The notes beneath the pieces were generated by a model. That model was not told the origin of the DNA, did not search any database, and was given only the letters and a program-made list of their open reading frames with translations. Source: Branchiostoma floridae (taxonomy: Eukaryota > Chordata > Leptocardii > Amphioxiformes > Branchiostomatidae). Taken from it: a DNA stretch of 64,000 nucleotides. Each line of letters begins with the position of its first letter. The first letter of the stretch is position 1. Shown here piece by piece: positions 23,601 through 35,100 of the stretch. The translations under genes and the position numbers were made by a program. The DNA is taken from the NCBI RefSeq assembly GCF_000003815.2, contig NC_049981.1, positions 17,228,893 to 17,292,892 on the forward strand. Reading direction: 5' to 3'.

Positions 23601-24955
23601 GTGGTTGGCCCTTACCTCTCCCTGGCGACACAGACCCATCCATGGCGGTTGCGGGTCTAGTCTTGAGGCCGGGCGTATTTCTCCTTCACGTTCAGCGACA
23701 GGTCAAAGAACCTGTCCGCCACACCGAACACTTCTTCTGACTGGACATAATAAAAACTCAGTCAAACCTGGTCTCAACAACTACTCAAGGGACTGAGGAA
23801 CATATGGTTGGTGAATGGACTTGGTTGCTCCAGACAACAGGGTCTTTAAGATTCGACGGGGCTGTTTTAATTTGGCCCATTAATGGAGGTAGCTAGTGAT
23901 GCTAAACGGCTCATCTAAAGGCAAATCAATCTCTAAAACTGGATACGATACGGTTATCATTACTTCTGGCATCGATCATTATTCTTCGGCAATTTCTGAC
24001 TGTTCAGCTGAAGCCGAAGAGCGATGTCACTCATAGCGTCCGAAAGTAATCTCTGTATCTTATCCAGTTGAAGAAAATGATTTCACTGTAAATATTGTTT
24101 ACCTATATAAACGTGATAAAAAAACAAGGTTTAATTTCATATCATCTTAAACCTATTTTGGATTTCTTTTCAAACGGTTTTACATGTGTGTTACGTGTTG
24201 AACCGAGTCTAGCGACTAGGGAAAACACAAACTAACACGTAAGTTATGCCTAGGTTACACATAGCCGAATTTGGCTCCCGACTCTCTCCCGACTATGGTT
24301 TGGGAGCTAAGTCGGCTGTAGTCGGCTGGCATTCGGCTGAGTCGGCTGGTGTTCGCTTGCGCCATCCGAATGTTTTGAAATGTTCAAATTTGATCTTTTG
24401 GTGATGTTTACAAGATAGAAGAAAGGATTATTTTGGTTAAAAACGAAAATGGCCACTTTTTTAAAAATCGCTGCTTATGTCCATTACAAGTCATGAGAGG
24501 GTCAGCAATCGGTTGGGAATCATTCAGGAGTGATTCGGCTGTCTGCGGCTAGAGGTCGGAATGCTTGGGAATAGGTTAGTTTGCCTTCGGGACACAGTCG
24601 GGAATAAGTCATTTATTGGTCGGGAGATGGTTAAGACATGTTCGGGACATGTTCGACGCCTAAAGATAGGCGTGGCCTAAACTGGTCAGACTGCTCCCGA
24701 ACACCAGCCGACCTGAGTCTGCTAAGGGTCGGCAGGTGTTCGGGAGCTAAATTCGGCTATGTGTAACCTAGGCTTAAAAGAAAACGTTAGCCTCACCTCA
24801 GATTTCTGTATGCCAGTGTTAACCAGGTAAACAAACCCAACAGTAGCGAAGGTGTGAACCAGTTTGTCAGCCAGGGGTTGAAGGTCAGCCTCGTCCACCT
24901 CGTCCTTGGAGAGGCCGTACGGACTGAAATCTACAACAGGAATGTGTCCTTCCAT
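20632..24955 (-). CDS. 2-oxoglutarate/Fe(II) oxygenase, isopenicillin-N-synthase-like; eight exons, two frame lesions
   Basis: Coding exons in order: 24955-24797, 23740-23616, 23277-23208, 23032-22919, 22644-22529, 22126-22059, 21506-21396 and 20817-20632. All have GT/AG sites with agreeing phases, giving about 315 residues, the usual family length. The N-terminus MEGHIPVVDFSPYGL starts the non-haem dioxygenase N domain. RFFDLSLNVKEKYARP, ETLGNLKEAFDIN and TFYEKCRRLDMRILELI follow. Exon 6 carries the iron-binding HTD in HTDWGAITLLFQ. Exon 7 reads VNIGDMLQRWSGDKLVS. Exon 8 has the second iron His and the 2-oxoglutarate Arg in KHRVV and RRSIAFFTHPDED. These enzymes are cytosolic, and the substrate cannot be told. 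Lesions: codon 28 of exon 2 is TAG (23657-23659), and exon 6 has one extra base between LLFQ and DGVPGLE. As written the protein would stop near residue 80. It may be a pseudogene, a null allele or an assembly with two errors. The gene identity is firm, its function is not. Confidence 0.88.
21140..21360 (-). mobile_element. tRNA-derived SINE-like repeat in intron 7 of the oxygenase
   Basis: Shares ordered blocks with 61945-62240: AATCCTTCC, TTCGGTG-ATAG, TGGGCCACACA, CTACAGCA-GGGCTAG and an ACCCAGCC block. The other copy carries a B-box-like GGTTCAAACC on the minus strand. The B box is decayed in this copy. Confidence 0.55.
21550..21665. repeat. Two-copy 66-bp direct repeat
   Basis: CCGACCATGGCTTCCAAACC and CCGGCCATGGCCCCTTCACC start 66 bp apart, each continuing into TTCCAGACTACGGT-type text and GGGAGTT. 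It lies in intron 6 of the oxygenase, just upstream of exon 7. Confidence 0.6.
23938..24070. mobile_element. 133-bp inverted-repeat element in intron 1
   Basis: The left end AACTGGATACGATACGG and right end (reverse complement AACTGGATAAGATACAGAG) are inverted repeats continuing to ATTAC. A similar single end occurs near 56218 (GTAATCTCCGCATCTTATCC). Confidence 0.6.
24249..24772. mobile_element. 524-bp TIR element in intron 1
   Basis: The ends CCTAGGTTACACATAGCCGA and its inverse TCGGCTATGTGTAACCTAGG form inverted repeats of about 37 bp. The interior is rich in GTCGGCT/TTCGGGA words. It stops 25 bp from the exon 1 donor. No transposase frame, so non-autonomous. The target duplication was not resolved. 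Confidence 0.85.
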
Positions 24956-24959
24956 CGCG
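24956..24959 (-). other. Acceptor just before the start codon (5' UTR intron)
   Basis: On the minus strand TTTATATTGCAG precedes CGCGATGG, so the first coding exon begins with four untranslated bases and a non-coding exon should lie upstream. A candidate donor, AAAC followed by GTGAGTAC, ends at about 27016. Confidence 0.5.
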
Positions 24960-25108
24960 CTGCAATATAAACAACAAGAAATCAAAGTTCTCATATCTAT
25001 AAATCTATAACGTTAGGTGAGACATTTGTTTCACGAACATTTCTTAATGCTCGCGTGGATAGAATGGGATTTTGTGAATTTCCTAAAGTATAGCGCTGGC
25101 CATGTTAT

Positions 25109-25178
25109 GCAGCTAGTCTGCTGTGAGGACAATGTCCTCGAAATGGGCCATGCATTGACCTCACAGCAGACTAGCTGC
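25109..25178. repeat. Perfect 19-bp stem hairpin
   Basis: GCAGCTAGTCTGCTGTGAG (25109-25127) and its exact reverse complement (25160-25178) are separated by 32 nt. It lies upstream of the first coding exon of the oxygenase, probably in the 5' UTR intron. Confidence 0.8.
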
Positions 25179-25302
25179 CCACGAACAAGTCACCATCCCG
25201 AGCAGCATACAATTCTCATCAGCCACAGTGGCAAGGCTGAGATCCATCTGGGAGATACTTTAGTTTGAAGACCAAGGCAAACCACCCCCAGTCATGGACC
25301 AG

Positions 25303-26412
25303 TTAAGGTGGGCTCCCACTGCACTCGCGTCACGCTTGCGTCGCTTCGGGGTTCGACAACGCAGACGTAACCCCGCGGCACCTAGAGGTGACGCGAGCGA
25401 ACCTAGAGGTGACACAAGCAAACCTAGAGGTGACACAAGCAAGCGCGACGTTTTTTTGGAAGTTAGAAAATAACGTAAGTGGTAAGATGCCCCAACAGTG
25501 ACCCAAGAGTGACACAACAGTGACCCAAGAGTAACACAACAGTGAAACAACAGTGACGCCAACATGCCTTCAACAGTATCAAGGTTATATTTTGTCTATT
25601 TTGCACCAAGTATCAAAAGTAAACATCATTTTATTATTGAAAAGCTATTTTGGATACATTTTGGATATCATTTTACAACAGTTTTTTCAGTTACAACAGT
25701 GACCCAAGAGTAACACAACAGTGAAACAACAGTGACGCCAACATGCCTTCAACAGTATCAAGGTTATATTTTGTCTATTTTGCACCAAGTATCAAAAGTA
25801 AACATCATTTTATTATTGAAAAGCTATTTTGGATACATTTTGGATATCATTTTACAACAGTTTTTCAGTTACAACAGTGACCCAAGAGTAACACAACAGT
25901 GAAACAACAGTGACGCCAACATGCCTTCAACAGTATCACGGTTATATTTTGTCTATTTCCTATTAAAACGTAGGAAATATCAAGATTTTTCATTTGTGAA
26001 ATATGCAAATTAACACACACCATTACACATACTTGTTGCAAAACACATAAGCGATGGAGTCAAATATGGTATATGGTTCGTGTCCATTCATTTGGGTTAC
26101 TTCTTTCACTGTAAAAGTCTTTCAAGGTTATCATATAACATAAGTAACATTCATAAGCATAAGCATCATCACAAGGGAAATTATTTCATTATAAATCTCA
26201 TTTTTAGGCATTTTCATCATTTTACAGTGATTTTTCATACATTGACAACGCTGCGACTTCCGATAACCTGTCAATTTAGTCTAGAAACGCAACAGTGACG
26301 CATGTCAGTGGGAGCGCAACAGAAAATCGGCGAAAATAACACAACAGTGACACAATGAACGAACCCCGAAGCGACGCAAGCGTGACGCGAGTGCAGTGGG
26401 AGCCCACCTTAA
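25303..26412. mobile_element. 1.1-kb TIR transposon with perfect 53-bp ends and TTAA flanks
   Basis: The first and last 53 bp are exact reverse complements, starting TTAAGGTGGGCTCCCACTGC. The outermost TTAA could be a piggyBac-type target duplication, or part of the end if the duplication is TA. No transposase frame. It contains a 178-bp tandem repeat. Perfect ends imply recent activity. Confidence 0.9.
25521..25960. repeat. 178-bp tandem repeat, about 2.4 copies, inside the TIR transposon
   Basis: TGACCCAAGAGTAACAC starts at 25521, 25700 and 25878 (spacing 179 and 178). Copies are nearly identical, including ACGCCAACATGCCTTC and a TTGGATATCATTTTAC segment. Confidence 0.95.
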
Positions 26413-27015
26413 GCGGTAAGAACAAGCCACCACTGATAGCGCCGCCAAAGTAGGTCAGAAACACAAATAGACGCAAGGAAACAAACAAACGGGCAAAAAA
26501 ATGCCATTAACACCGGGTCCAAGCCATAACCTCATAACCTAATCGTTAAAATATCTACATGACCTCTCCTGCATATCTTGTCCCCTTGGAATGGTATCCA
26601 TATTATAATGCCATTAAATTTATTGGCATTCATACAACTGGGAAGCGTGGACATTCAAGCAGGCAAAACTAGGAGGTAACGTTAGCGATTACTTGGAAGA
26701 AAATGTACATTCTGGTATCGCTACAAAGCGCACTGCTTTCTGATTCAAGCATTATCTTATTCTAGCTTATGTTATTAGTACCTGCAGTCTGAAGTTTACG
26801 TTATACAATGTGCCATACACGTACACGTACCTGGGAACGAAGTTGTTACACCATACAAGCTCTACAGTACAAAGGTCACAGTGAAACTTCTTTGGAAAAG
26901 AACTGAGGTCAACAGGTCGGCTAGGTCGGAAATAAGACTTCTTTTGACCACCCGTTTGAAAAAAATCCAAATCCAGGATTAGCCTGACCCCTACACCTCA
27001 TCATGTGGTACTCAC

Positions 27016-27110
27016 GTTTGGACCAGGAACAATAAAAGTGACACGGTAGTGTTGCCCTGTCGGGTGAACTTCAGATTGCGGAAGTGCTCTGAAAGCGCCA
27101 GCTGTCCATA
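27016..27110 (-). other. Candidate non-coding first exon of the oxygenase gene
   Basis: A consensus donor GTGAGTAC occupies 27015-27008 on the minus strand, after the GC-richer stretch ending GGTCCAAAC. It would splice to the acceptor at 24960. The exon's 5' end and promoter cannot be located by eye. Confidence 0.25.
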
Positions 27111-28509
27111 GCGATTTGTAACAAAACTGCAGCTAATGGTACTCCGGAATTTTAACACGTAAACTTTACGGGAAAGAATCACGGTTTAGGGATGAAAGGA
27201 TCATCAAGTGGTGTAAGGCTATCGAAACTTGATATGGAAAATTTATGAAAGTTATCTAAATGCATGCAACGACACTGTAAGTTTTACAATCACTGCTATC
27301 ATAAAATGTTAACAATGGCGTTAACCAGAACGTACAGTACATCTAATGGCAAGGCACAGACCGCTGTCATACATTTTTAGCAAAGCAACAAGCTGAATAA
27401 AATTTTGCTAACGTATTTGCCTCCCATCCACGCAACTACCTGCTGACCAATCCTTATTATTGAAGCGTTCATCAACGCCACATCGCGATTTAATGTAGTA
27501 ATGCAGTTCAATCCATTGCTGAATTGCTCCAATAGGATTTTATTTTCGGCAGCGCATAACTTTTAATGATAGGAAAAGCATAGGTTGAAATGCCATGGAT
27601 TTTAAAGATATTTTGCATGTGGTTAGGTCTTGATTTGACAAAACAATTACTGGGTTGTTAAACTCCCAACAGCTTTCCTTGGTACTGCAGCGGAACTTTC
27701 ATTTTTTGTATCTCTTTATCGGCGAAACAGTTGAGAATAATTAAACCTTATTCCAGTACTAAGTCGTTTTTCAACATCTGTGTTTGTCACAGAAAATCAC
27801 TGAGTTGAAAATGATATGATTTACATAAACTAAAAGACACACTTCGTTTTCAGTTTTTTTTTAGTTTTCATTGATAATCAATAGACAAATTTGAACTCAA
27901 ATACGAGGGTTTTGTTCACAAAAGGCACAGTGTGCTTGATGACAAACAGCAAGTTTGTGCGCAAAATCCCCCTATAAGTCTGTGTGATTCAAATGCATCT
28001 ATTATAATTACAGTTGACAATAGGCCCATATTATACGTGCCGACAATTCTTGAAACACGTTTCGGTTACCAAAATAAAGTAAACCTAACAATAGTGCTCT
28101 TTGTAAGACTGTAACTAGAATATGTTTTTCAATTTGTTCATAGAATTTACGAGAGCGTATTGCGATTTTAAAACTTCAAAACTATACAGGAAGTGGAATG
28201 TTGCGCAAATTAGTGCCGAAGTTCACACATGAATAACACAGAACGCTGTCATGCCGGAACGATTTCCCCTGGTACGGTCTGCACTTTGTTTGCTACAGCA
28301 GTTATAACCATATCAGACACTAGACGCAATGGAGCGTACTTTCCTTTTACTCCTTCAGACAATCAAGGAAAGGGTTTAAGAAGACCCTCGCTTGATAAGG
28401 AGTCTTGGGTTAATGGTCTAGGCTATTAGCGTTGTCTGAGCTGCAATTATGGAGCTAAGTCTTCAAGGACGTCCATTGGACTTGTCCAACTTGTTTTAAA
28501 GAAATGTGT

Positions 28510-28510
<1 letters not shown>
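27111..28510. other. Non-coding stretch
   Basis: AT-rich. No exon, RNA gene or repeat end recognised. Confidence 0.4.

Positions 28511-28511
<1 letters not shown>

Positions 28512-28562
<51 letters not shown>
28512..28562. repeat. (GT)n microsatellite
   Basis: Uninterrupted GT dinucleotides for about 50 bp. A translated cysteine/valine run here is an artefact. Confidence 0.98.
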
Positions 28563-28565
<3 letters not shown>

Positions 28566-28605
28566 TTGTGTATTCATGTGTATATATGGCGCATGCGTGT
28601 GCTTT

Positions 28606-29545
28606 TAACCCTATTCAGACCGGGCTTCTTTGGTCATCCCTGGACAGGGGGGTGGGGGGTTGGGGCTTTTGAGGCCCTCCACTTCTAAGTCCTATAACTC
28701 TTAAACTACTTGTTGTATAAATGATATAGACATAATATCTGACAAGCATGTTAAGTTTGATTTTACGATGACGTCATATGACATGAATAAGACGTCATCA
28801 ATTTGATTGTTTTGGCCGGACCCATGAAAAAGGGCATTCTCAGAAAACTTAAAGTTTTGCTCCAAAAATGCAACATCATGTGCAGATAACAGAATGATAA
28901 TGGTTGTTACGACTTGTGCTGCCAATAGCAACATCAATGATGTCAAACTGACGTCATAAAAGGACGTCATCCACATCTAAGATACCAGATGGGCTCCGCC
29001 ATATTAATGTATTCACCACCATGAATTTTCAAAAATCCTTTTTAAATAATCACAAAAGGCAATGGAAATAGGCTGATGAATACATTCATTTAGATGGTTT
29101 TTGATGAAAAAATACCAGGTAGTTACAAATTCTAAGAGACAATAAGCTAGTTATTCTTGATCTGGCTATACTGTCCGCCATCTTGGATTTGGGCTGATGA
29201 CGTCATCAAATCAGCATAATTTATGCATATCTTATTATGCAAGATATTCTTAATAACATAAGATTTTATTTATGTAACAAAATAGCAGTAATATAGCAAA
29301 TAAACGTGAAAAGTACATTGTTAGAACAGAAATTAGCGATTTTTGGCAAAACCGCTTGTCAAAAAACGGTAGCCATGGCAACACAAAAATCTGGAAAATT
29401 TGTTAAACTTCGTGAAATTGTTGCCAACAAACTCATCAAATTTGGTGGCTCTAGCATATGGTATTCTGGCGTTATAGGACATCAAAGTTGACGCAAGCCT
29501 CAACCGCTACCCCCACCCCCTCCCCAACCCGTCTGAATATCGTTA
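28606..29545. mobile_element. 0.94-kb TIR element with TGACGTCA sites
   Basis: The left end TAACCCTATTCAGACCGGG and right end (reverse complement TAACGATATTCAGACGGG) are inverted, each backed by a G-rich (left) or C-rich (right) tract. The interior carries the palindrome TGACGTCA at 28769, 28949 and 29198, plus GACGTCAT at 28791 and 28963. No coding frame. Confidence 0.6.
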
Positions 29546-31064
29546 TCAAGAAAAGACTGGTCAAAAAGACGACAGATTATATGCGTAAATACGAAAAAGG
29601 AAACAACACAAAACACGGACATCCAAAATCAACAAAAACAAAGAAAAACAACTACAGCAGCAGTATTTCTACCTACCAGAAACCCTTTCTAGTAAAAATT
29701 TGATGACAATATTTAGCATCAGAGTTGAGAGACTCGCAAGTCTGCACTTTCTGTCCTTCAAGACACCTTACCGACTGGTGTAAACGGCGTTTGGACACTT
29801 CATAACCATTATGATAGTAAAGACAAATAAGATGGAAAGCGGATGCCTTTGTCTGCCAGAGATTCTGATGGACGGTGAATGGGAGGCTCCCGTTTACGCG
29901 TTGGCGTCCAGAAACCAGATCCTGGGACAGAAAAATGTGATAACGATGTGGCATTGTACTAAGGCCAAGGATAAACTAAATGATTATAACAGAAAGGTGT
30001 TTTGATGTCTCACCTCTCTATTCTCATTGGATTTTACCGACAATTTGTATGGAAAAAAGAGAGTTTTTTAAACAATGTTCAAAGATACATCTAGATAAAA
30101 GCACAGCTTTACACAAGGGAAAGACTATTATTTCACAATTAGCTTTACTTGTGTTTGGAGGCTGCTAAAGCACACGTTTGTCTAAATCATAGGTACATTT
30201 GCTATAAATGTCATGGTCAGGTAGGAACCAAAAGCATACATTTTTATTCAAATATAATTGAAGTAACAGAAAACTTACACTGTTAGGAATTGTGATAGCT
30301 CCATATGTAGATTTGTTTACAATGCATGCATAGCATTTAAATAACACACGTGGGAGATTTTAAACAAATTTGCAAAATTTGTCGGCAAAGAAAAAATTGA
30401 ATATGACTCTAATTTCATTCTTCCTGTTCTAAGTTCCGATCCGCTAGCTTGCAAAGTTCAATCACTGTAAACTATAAGCTGAACGTACGCAAAGGTACAT
30501 AGCGGCTGGAGACAGAGATGAAAGCAATTATCTGAAATTTTGTTTCCCTTGTTCATGACAATAAAATCTTACGAATTTGGCAGTCCTACAGGACCCGCAA
30601 ACCAAGACAACACACAAAGATTTCATTAAGGATGATAACATCACAGGCAGAAAAGTTTCCTACTACAGAATGATTTTCTTTTCTGTTGGTGATCATTGGA
30701 CATCTATGAGGAAAATATGTACATAATCAACGAGGCAATTACCTCAGACTCGATGTGGACTTACTCCAAGTATTTGCGGTGTGCAGGTAATGAGAGACAT
30801 TTGGCGAACATTTAGAAAGATGGCGCGTCACGGAAATGGTCGCTTGGCGCCATTTACGTCAGAAGTAATGGTGAATTGTGGGATACCACATGTATCGTAT
30901 GCGGTGGTACATGGGGCCCTACCCCCTTCTTCTAGTAAAACGTGTGAGCCATTGACTTAGAAGAAGACGAAGCGATTCATTCAAACATTTCATTGCCACT
31001 ATTTTTGTTATGTTAGAACAGTCTAATATTTCTTATTGTTTGTTTGTTTTGCATACCCGATAAA
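29546..31064. other. Non-coding stretch
   Basis: No supported gene. Frames of up to 93 codons here show no motif or splice context. Confidence 0.4.
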
Positions 31065-31390
31065 CCGCCTTATGGCATACACACCAGGTTTGTACTCAAT
31101 ATCAGAAGCTGCATATCCGGACAGATTCATTTGATCCGTTCACACCGGGTAGGACCCTACTCTTTTGGATAAGTGCAGTGGGTTCTTAAACGTCTGGACT
31201 TCCATTTATCTTACTATCCGAGGGATGGCGCGAAGCTACTCATTTAGTACTTATTTCATCCGAGTGAAGTGAGTGAAGTCGCGTTAAGTGCCTCTCCCAA
31301 GGGCAGAAGATCGGTGGCACATTATTGGATTTGAACCCAGTAACTCTGAGTTAATTGAACACCATACCGATTGTGCCACATCACTCCATT
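31065..31390 (-). mobile_element. tRNA-derived SINE, minus strand
   Basis: Read on minus, the A box TGGCACAATCGG (31378-31367) and B box GGGTTCAAATCC (31339-31328) are well kept and correctly spaced. A central block CCTTGGGAGAGGCACTTAAC and GACTTCACTCACT follows, a block style seen in many metazoan SINEs and also in the copy near 60.2 kb. Acceptor-stem pairing is not tRNA-like, so it is not a tRNA gene. Confidence 0.75.
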
Positions 31391-31903
31391 GTAACTGTTA
31401 TTCACATGAGTTGATGAAATACACAATGGAAATATTTGATTCATCTCAACCCCTATATTCTAGTTTCGTTTCAGTTGATTGTTAAGGCAGTCTTTCAGCT
31501 TTTACCATGCCTACGCAGCATCCCATGATGGACTCTTAGAAATTTATAAGATTCTGTTTTATTTTTTAGATTGTATCACGTGTTTTATGCGTGAATTCCA
31601 TACAGGAGCAGAGGTCGATTTCGTGAGGATCAAGAGTTCCATATACACCGCACTCGTGCCGTCCTTCGGGAGGACACTTCATCTTTCTTCGTGGCGACAC
31701 ACGCATCGAACAGTTTACACACGCCCCGTCCGAGTCAACGAGGTGATAACATTAAGTAGAGACATTCTCAGCGATGGGAAATGTACGTGTAATGTCGACT
31801 TGGTTCATGAAGACTACGGCGCCAAACAAATTAAAGACATCCGCAGCCTGAATGCAAAGCAGGCAGAAAGAACGGTAAAAACACCCGAAATACCTTCAGG
31901 GAT
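31391..31903. other. Stretch with a 144-codon open frame of unknown status
   Basis: A plus-strand frame, 31479-31913, stays open and is compositionally fairly protein-like in its second half (ILSDGKCTCNVDLVHEDYGA), with GTAAAA after CAGAAAGAACG as a possible donor. No family was recognised and no acceptor stands out, so it is not called a gene. Confidence 0.25.
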
Positions 31904-32152
31904 GTCCCTGTAGCTCAATTGGTAACAGCCTCACCGATGAAAACTTGGTTAAAAAAAGACTAAACTTGGTTAAAAAAAAGTAACTTAAGACCCAGGTCTG
32001 GATTGGGCATTTTGGATGGAGTTGCAATCGTCTTTCGAAAGAGACGTAAAATGGCGGTCCTGTTTCCGACGAGATGCCCCGAGAACGTTAAAGGGTAGGG
32101 TTAGCAACACCTCCCTTTAAATATACTCTGCTACGTAAACAGCAAGGAAACT
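31904..32152 (+). mobile_element. tRNA-derived SINE with Deu-type core, second copy
   Basis: The head CCTGTAGCTCAATTGGTAAC has a good A box. The core AAGAGACGTAAAATGGCGGT, CCTGTTTCCGACGAG and AACGTTAAAGG is closer to the Deu consensus than the copy at 7568-7812. The tail TACTCTGCTACGTAAACAGC is shared with it. Confidence 0.8.
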
Positions 32153-35100
32153 TGCTGCATATGAGTTTGCGTTTTATGGCAGAATTTATGAGTTATATAC
32201 AATGTAGTATGTTGAAATGTCAAGCTGTACGCGTATGTCGACGAAGATAAGTTTTGAATCGGTATATTAGAAAATCCTCTATGTTATTCTTATAATCAAT
32301 GAATAAGAAGCTTAAGCTCATAATGATACCCACACTCCCTCGGCTCTAAGGGAATAACATTAGGGCGTTACATGATTCTCTCCTTTGCCTTTATTTCCGC
32401 GACAAATAACATAAAGACACATACTCGTACAATGGTTTATTTTTCTGGAATAATCTTTTAATCTCGTGGGACAAAGGATACCCACAAAAGGGATAATAGT
32501 TTATTACCCGTATAGTCACGTGGCCATGTTGATTATGTGTGAACGTGACATCCTCTCGCTGAGTTTGTAGGCTCTCTTAAAAGGTTTCAGCATACTGTAC
32601 AGGGCAGCTATGGAATTGTCAAACATACGCCATAAGTTAAAACAATATATCGGAAAACATATATGTCATGAAACATCAATTTGGGGTTCCCTGAGGATGT
32701 AATCCATATAATCAATTAATCAAATGGTGCCATTGCAGCAGCGCTTACTGAATACTAGCCAAGAAGTGACTTGGTCGTTTATTCGTGAGTTGTATTTCAC
32801 ATTTGAAAAATCGTTATTTCTTGACAGTCCAATTGCCACATCTAGGTAATTGTGTATTTGAGATCACCTGAGGTAACGCCGAATGGCAGCTTCACCAGAC
32901 CCCTGCGATTCAGTAAGACCAACTGTAAGCTGCGTGTAATTCAACCTCTGGCTGCGTAGTCGGTCCTTCAATAATGATAGCAAGTACTTCACTTGAAGCT
33001 GAAATCAAATATGTCTACAATATTGAACTTTACAATTCTTATTGGTACAGTGACATGTTAGAGCGATTTTCGGGAACAATAGGCTCTTTCGAAAAACTGG
33101 AATCTACCAATCAATGGTTATTTGTATGTTTTTCACAGTCGCAGCCATCCGCTCAACCCTTTAAAGTCTCCAAAATATCGATCTAGCATTTTCTGTAACC
33201 AAATAATCCGCATGATCAATTGTTTTGCCATGGATAACAATATATGTTAATTTCTGAAGTACGACCTCCAGGCAACGGCACGACAGGTGGATGTCTGGAG
33301 GAAATGACAGCCCGATTTTTCACTTCTTGGCAGCGCCTTCTACTTGTGCCATAAAGTAACGACTTCTGGAGTATGGTGCCATGAAATGCCTTAATCATAC
33401 TTATCAACTAATAGTGCTATAGTGGGCTGAATTGCAGTTTACTTTGCAACTGATGGGAAATTAACGGAAAGCATGAAGCTGCATGACAAGTGCATAATCC
33501 TGGGCACTGCGGATGAACAGAAACAAATTACGTCCGGGACAGAATGGGCCGAGGCGGGGTGAAATATGAACCGAGCTGCCTGCGTCTAGATTGAAAGCTG
33601 ATTTCTGGCTAGCGCTGGTGATCAGGTTGCAGCAGACAAATAGCTCGTAGCTCAAATGGTCGAAGTACATCCTAATATCCATACCGTGCTGAGCCTTAAA
33701 TCAGAAGTTAAACATCGCTTGGATACTCGCCAAGCTGAAGAGTGTCCATAAAGTGCTATCCAGGGGGACCATTTTCTGCCGAGAATTGAAGGTTATATGC
33801 TGAAAACGCAACATTTTAAATAGATCTATGTATGCATTGCCATTGCCTTTGCTAGACATATCCTTGCCACCGCACGCTGCATGCAACAAGAAAACGCTTT
33901 TTAGTAACCGACGTGTAAACACAACACAACACAGTATAAAAGTTGCAATACAGATAATGATACAAAGGTTACTTTCAATCGACTTGTGCCCTTTAGTGGC
34001 TATATTCTTGAAATGTATAAAAGTTAATGAGAACCCCGGTGTCATTTAGTAGACACGGTTGGACAAACACTAGTCAATGTACAGCATTCAAATGGCGAAT
34101 ATCAAGAGAATCTTAGATGAATCCAAGGACGTGTAAGGGTAGACCTCAAGTGAATGCAAAATGTAGCCGACTGCAATCAAGTGAGTCAAGACGACATATC
34201 CATATCCATATACGTGCAGTAGCCCCACTTAATCGCACTTCTAGCAGACCCTCAGCTGGGGAAACTACCTTAAGCTTAATGGCACTTCTAACGCAGGAGA
34301 ACTTGGGTATCCTTATCCTGTGAATTTCTGCATACAACAATGAACAATGCTATTCTTTACCACGTTAGGCTAGGAATTGTTATCATGGTGCTGTATGTTT
34401 TTTTGTTGTCTCAAATCCACTTACACTATGCTTTTTTTAAAGAATCATGACAACCTATTGTTAATTTTCCTCAAATATTAATATCTAATAATAAAAACAT
34501 ATCTTTAGCAATTAATGAGCACAATCTCTGCGAAGAGGACCCACATGTACACGGAATAAGGTCAATGGGAAAGGATTGAATCATATATATCAACATATTT
34601 TCAAAAGTTGTTTCCCCAAGTAAAGTTGTAAAAGTATGAAAAATAGGTTATACTCCTCGTTGGTCCAATGTGTTTTACACCTGCACGTATCTAATACTGT
34701 TTTAGCATTCATGTAGTCCACTGGGGTCAAAAGGAAGCGTTGCGTAAGGTGGGCGTTTCACGAGAAGGTGGTGAATAATTCATAGAGGTCACACGAATCT
34801 GCTAAGATAATAACAGCGCCTAAGCTATGGCTTATCATTTTAACCATTAAAGCTTTGGGCGACAATGAATGATAATGCTAATTCGGATCTCAAGTTGGTC
34901 GACAATAAGACATTAGTACCCCGAAGAAGTCCGTGACACAGTCGAGCCAGAAACGTACAATTGCAGGAAGGCTCCACTTCGCTGATACCTTATGGTGAAA
35001 AGTTTCTGGTGTTATATTCTCAGCACGTCAGAGAATGGTTGATCATACACCGTTCATGATATACAGCCAGATAATCTGGATAAAAGTTTATTTGCAACTT

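Noticed and set aside
25260-25565. 101-codon frame over the TIR element end
   Set aside because: It runs through the inverted repeat and tandem words (GTGACCCAAGAGTGACACAA). Low-complexity artefact.
28506-28688. Cysteine/valine-repeat frame
   Set aside because: Translation of a GT microsatellite.
31328-31378. Functional tRNA gene on the minus strand
   Set aside because: A and B boxes fit, but acceptor and D-stem pairing fail and a SINE body follows.
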